From: Salegentibacter_A chungangensis
GTDB lineage: Bacteria; Bacteroidota; Bacteroidia; Flavobacteriales; Flavobacteriaceae
Reading direction: 5' to 3'
Assembly: GCF_042678405.1 (NCBI RefSeq)
Contig: NZ_JBHTLI010000001.1
Span: forward strand, 1,984,001-2,048,000
Length of the DNA: 64,000 nucleotides
Both the position numbers and the translations under genes were made by a program. The notes beneath the pieces were generated by a model. That model saw nothing but the letters and a program-made list of their open reading frames with translations, did no database searches and had not been told where the DNA came from. Below, piece by piece: positions 61,097 to 64,000 of this stretch (positions within the stretch are counted from its first letter, which is position 1; each line of letters begins with the position of its first letter).

Positions 61097-61125
61097 TTTC
61101 CTTATAGACTTTACGCCTAAATTTG
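61097..61125 (+). promoter_or_regulatory. Promoter of the outer-membrane barrel gene
   Basis: -33 TTTC (61097-61100), a 17-base spacer and a perfect -7 TAAATTTG (61118-61125), 28 bases before the ATG. Confidence 0.5.
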
Positions 61126-61153
61126 TTACACTAAATCTAAAAATGAATCTAAA

Positions 61154-61657
61154 ATGAAAAAGTTATTTTTATTAGCTGCCTTCCTTACAGGAGCTACATT
61201 TTTCAGCAATATGCAAGCCCAAACGATAGCCGATAATGCCATTGGTCTTAGACTTGGTGGTGGTGACGGGATTGGAGCTGAAGTTTCCTACCAGCGAGCG
61301 CTTGGTGGTGACAACAACAGGCTTGAGCTGGACCTTGGATGGAGAAATGACAATAATTTTGATGCTTTCAAACTTACCGGCCTTTATCAATGGGTATGGA
61401 ATATCGATGGCGGATTCAACTGGTACGCCGGTGTTGGTGGTGGTATTGGGAGTGTTGACGTGCATCCTGAATGGAAAGATAGATGGGATGACAGCACCTT
61501 CCTTTTTGTTGCAGGAGATATTGGTATCGAATACAACTTTGATATCCCGCTGATGTTATCTCTGGACCTGAGACCAGAAATTGGTTTCTATAATGATGAT
61601 TCGGTGCTTAATGATTTTGCTCCGGACGTTGCTTTGGGTCTTAGATACCAGTTCTAA
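61154..61657 (+). CDS. Small outer-membrane beta-barrel protein
   Basis: 167 residues with a signal peptide (ending FFSNMQAQ). About eight amphipathic strands with alternating aromatics, including IGLRLGGGDGIGAEVSYQRAL and FNWYAGVGGGIG, ending VALGLRYQF with a C-terminal Phe as in outer-membrane proteins. Function unknown. Single gene with promoter and terminator. Confidence 0.82.
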   Translation: MKKLFLLAAFLTGATFFSNMQAQTIADNAIGLRLGGGDGIGAEVSYQRALGGDNNRLELDLGWRNDNNFDAFKLTGLYQWVWNIDGGFNWYAGVGGGIGSVDVHPEWKDRWDDSTFLFVAGDIGIEYNFDIPLMLSLDLRPEIGFYNDDSVLNDFAPDVALGLRYQF

Positions 61658-61675
61658 AGAAATTAGAAGGAAAGA

Positions 61676-61706
61676 AAAAGGGTGGAAAAATTTCCGCCCT
61701 TTTTTT
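61676..61706. terminator. Terminator between the barrel gene and bshA
   Basis: GGGTGGAAA pairs with TTTCCGCCC (one T-G wobble), with A-rich and T-rich flanks. It reaches the bshA stop codon. Confidence 0.8.
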
Positions 61707-62835
61707 ATGCCAGCTTTAAGGCTTTTTCGTAAAGAGCCTCGTACTTTGGAACAATCTCTTTAATATCAAATCGCTGTGCTGCCTCGTAGGCATTATGCTT
61801 AAATGTTTGAAGAGTTGCTTCGTTTTCCAGGATAGAAATCCCGTTGGCCGCCATTTCTTCAACATTTCCTACATCACTCATGTACCCTGAAACTCCCTGA
61901 ATATTCACTTCTGGAAGTCCGCCGGAATTCGTGGAAATAACAGGCACTCCATTCACCATAGCTTCCAGCGCTGAAAGCCCAAAACTCTCCCTTTCCGAAG
62001 GCAGAAGGAAAAGATCTGAAAAACTCAGGATCTTATCTATTTCGTGACTTTCCCCAAGGAATAATACTTTGTCTTCAATCCCGAGCTCTTCAACCATATC
62101 TTCTGCTCTTTCCTTTTCCGGTCCCTCTCCTACCATCATTAGTCTTGCCTTGATCTTCTTCTGAATTTCAAAGAAAATCCTGATCACATCATCTATACGC
62201 TTAACTCTCCTGAAATTACTGATATGAGTGATGATCTTTTCATCTTTTGAAGCCATCATTTCCCGCTGACAATCGGTAAAAGATTTCCTGTCGTATTTAC
62301 TGATGTCTATAAAGTTCGGGATCACCTCTATTTCTTTTGTGATATTAAAGAAATCCAGGGTATCATCTTTCAGACTTTTAGAAACCGAAGTAACAAAATC
62401 ACTGTTGTTTATGCTAAAGTTTACCGCAGGCTTGTAGAAAGGGTGGCGGCCCACCAGGGTGATATCGGTTCCGTGAAGGGTGGTCACCATTGGAAGATAA
62501 ATACCTTCTTCTTCCAGCATTTTCTTTGCCATATAGCCAGCATAAGCGTGCGGAATAGCATAATGCACGTGCAGTACCTCTATCCCGTGCAGTTTCACCA
62601 TATTTACCAGCTTACTACTTAACGCAAGCTCGTAAGGCTGGTAATGAAAAAGCGGATATTCCGGAACGTGAACTTCGTGAAAATGCACACTGCTGGATAG
62701 CTGGTCCAATCTTACGGGTTGCTTGTACGTAATGAAGTGAATTTCGTGGCCACGCTTAGAAAGGGCTAACCCAAGTTCTGTAGCAACAACCCCGCTACCT
62801 CCAAATGTGGGGTAACATACTATGGCTATTTTCAT
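61705..62835 (-). CDS. bshA: N-acetyl-alpha-D-glucosaminyl L-malate synthase (BshA)
   Basis: 376 residues. GT4 glycosyltransferase, first step of bacillithiol synthesis: joins GlcNAc from UDP-GlcNAc to L-malate. Signature MKIAIVCYPTFGGSGVVATELG, HVHYAIPHAYAGYMA, TTLHGTDITLVGRHPFYKP and the nucleotide-binding LLPSERESFGLSALEAMVNGVPVI. The neighbouring serine hydrolase gene ends four bases upstream, so the two form an operon. Confidence 0.93.
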   Translation of the reverse strand: MKIAIVCYPTFGGSGVVATELGLALSKRGHEIHFITYKQPVRLDQLSSSVHFHEVHVPEYPLFHYQPYELALSSKLVNMVKLHGIEVLHVHYAIPHAYAGYMAKKMLEEEGIYLPMVTTLHGTDITLVGRHPFYKPAVNFSINNSDFVTSVSKSLKDDTLDFFNITKEIEVIPNFIDISKYDRKSFTDCQREMMASKDEKIITHISNFRRVKRIDDVIRIFFEIQKKIKARLMMVGEGPEKERAEDMVEELGIEDKVLFLGESHEIDKILSFSDLFLLPSERESFGLSALEAMVNGVPVISTNSGGLPEVNIQGVSGYMSDVGNVEEMAANGISILENEATLQTFKHNAYEAAQRFDIKEIVPKYEALYEKALKLA

Positions 62836-62839
62836 CAGA

Positions 62840-64000
62840 TTAAAAATCTATAGATTCATATATAACTTCCTGTATTCTCGACCTAATATCTTCCCTTATA
62901 AGTTTCCTGTTAGTGGAATCCGGGAAAGTACGGTTAGACAAAAATACGTAAACTATTTCTTCAACAGGATCTGCCCACACCAGTGTCCCTGTAAATCCAC
63001 TATGTCCAAAACTGGCCATAGACACGCAACCACAGGTAGGGCCAACCTTTTCGAGTTGTGGTTTGTCGAAACCCACACCTCTCCTTACATCTTCTTCGCA
63101 GTAGTAACAGGTATTGAACTTAGATATAGTTTCAGGTTTAAAGAATTCATCGCCCCCATAACTTCCTCCATTTAGGTACATCTGCATAATTTTAGCCACA
63201 TCATTGGCATTACTGAACAAACCTGCGTGACCTCCAATTCCTCCTTGCATTGCAGCTCCCTGGTCGTGAACATAACCCTGCACTTTTTGTCGCCTCCATA
63301 ATTTATCGATCTCGGTTGGCACTATCTGTTCCGGAGAAAAGCGTTCTATGGGCAAATATCCGGTATGGTATGACCCCAGAGGTTTATAAAATTCCTCCTG
63401 CGTTAGCTTATGCAAGGTAGAATCATAATAGTTTTCAAGATAATATTTTAAAAGATAAAAAGGAAGATCACTGTACCTGTATTCCAGTTGTTCTTCAAGC
63501 TCACTATCTCGTATAATACTTACAATGGTATCCTGCATATCGTTCCTGATATACATCTCGTCAGCCACCTTAGTGCTAAATTCTGAAGTAGCTGAATCCT
63601 TATAATACAGGCGAGATGGCTTTTTTGTAACCGGATCTATAGTTGGCACATAAAAAGGGATCCAGCTCTTAAAGCGGGCATAGTGCATTAACATATCCTG
63701 AAGCCTGATATGCTCTTTGTTGGAGTTTTTTAGAGAGGGAATTAATTCTCCCAGGTTGGTGTCAAAATCTATTACTCCCTCTTCCACTTGTTGCATCACA
63801 AGCGGTAAAGTTGCCAGAATCTTTGTAACTGAAGCAAGGTCGTAAACCGAAGTATCGGTAACCGGGGTTTTCTCTTCGTAGGTGTGATAACCCACATTCC
63901 GCTGAAAAACGACCTTTCCTTTCCTTGCGACCAGCATCTGGACTCCAGGCGCCATCTTTCCGTCTATAGCTTCCCTGAGAATGGTATCAATCTTTCTAAG
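62840..64000 (-). CDS. Serine-hydrolase (beta-lactamase family) domain, 5' end outside the window
   Basis: The frame stays open beyond the right edge (LRKIDTILREAIDGK precedes the Met at 63955), so this is the C-terminal part. The beta-lactamase/DD-peptidase fold has SVTK (the SxxK nucleophile) and Y-S-D (YSDLPFYLL), with HSGFTGT as the third motif. In Flavobacteriaceae this C-terminal domain is commonly fused to a glycoside hydrolase family 3 domain; whether that holds here cannot be seen. Ends four bases before bshA. Confidence 0.85.
   Translation of the reverse strand, partial: LRKIDTILREAIDGKMAPGVQMLVARKGKVVFQRNVGYHTYEEKTPVTDTSVYDLASVTKILATLPLVMQQVEEGVIDFDTNLGELIPSLKNSNKEHIRLQDMLMHYARFKSWIPFYVPTIDPVTKKPSRLYYKDSATSEFSTKVADEMYIRNDMQDTIVSIIRDSELEEQLEYRYSDLPFYLLKYYLENYYDSTLHKLTQEEFYKPLGSYHTGYLPIERFSPEQIVPTEIDKLWRRQKVQGYVHDQGAAMQGGIGGHAGLFSNANDVAKIMQMYLNGGSYGGDEFFKPETISKFNTCYYCEEDVRRGVGFDKPQLEKVGPTCGCVSMASFGHSGFTGTLVWADPVEEIVYVFLSNRTFPDSTNRKLIREDIRSRIQEVIYESIDF

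Overview
The window comes from a marine-type member of the Bacteroidota, most likely family Flavobacteriaceae (Gramella/Christiangramia-like). This is inferred from several features: GC near 40 percent, promoters of the Bacteroidota form (-33 TTTG, -7 TAnnTTTG), a type IX secretion (T9SS) sorting tail, a lipidated TamA homologue (TamL) paired with TamB, MutS2 without a Smr domain, a fused E1 alpha/beta 2-oxoacid dehydrogenase, BshA (bacillithiol), and DUF4402, DUF4251 and DUF1835 proteins. It is ordinary chromosome: dense, mostly housekeeping and cell-envelope genes. I saw no rRNA, tRNA, CRISPR array, insertion sequence or prophage.

Layout. 1-5.1 kb (minus): a surface-structure locus with three DUF4402 pilin-like proteins, a PapD-like periplasmic chaperone and a large secreted protein that runs off the left edge. 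5.3-6.6 kb: DoxX and a MotB/OmpA-like lipoprotein. 7.1-14.3 kb: tamB-tamL. 14.3-22 kb: upp, small stress and enzyme genes, an amino-acid permease broken by a one-base frameshift, a universal stress protein, a BBE-type flavoprotein with a cupin, and a GIN-domain protein. 22-26.6 kb: two cold-shock-domain proteins, a DUF885 lipoprotein and an acyl-lipid desaturase whose normal N-terminus has no standard start codon. 26.7-33.2 kb: an ECF sigma factor with a membrane partner, a T9SS-secreted multicopper oxidase, and an EF-G paralogue that lacks the catalytic histidine. 33.4-45.3 kb: CDF transporter, HPF, aconitase, a degenerate metallo-beta-lactamase-fold protein, a FabI-like SDR, OmpA and lipocalin lipoproteins, a 53-residue DUF1328 gene, E1 alpha-beta, a 2OG oxygenase and SUI1. 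45.3-64 kb: DUF1835, nucleoside phosphorylase, ppk1 with an overlapping solute-binding-fold gene, ung, mutS2, DCC protein, DAACS symporter, aroC, a PAS histidine kinase with response regulator, a FAD/Fe-S dehydrogenase, an outer-membrane barrel, bshA and the C-terminal part of a serine-hydrolase (probably GH3-fused) gene.

How the parts fit. The most system-like region is 1-5.1 kb. Three secreted DUF4402 proteins share an N-terminal strand of alternating small residues and a C-terminal strand with a penultimate tyrosine, and they sit beside a PapD-like chaperone. That resembles chaperone-dependent donor-strand pilus subunits, although no usher is visible in this window. A second theme is cold and stationary-phase physiology: desaturase, two cold-shock proteins, HPF, the EF-G paralogue, polyphosphate kinase and UspA. 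All readings are by eye from sequence. Family names come from recognised motifs, not from a search.
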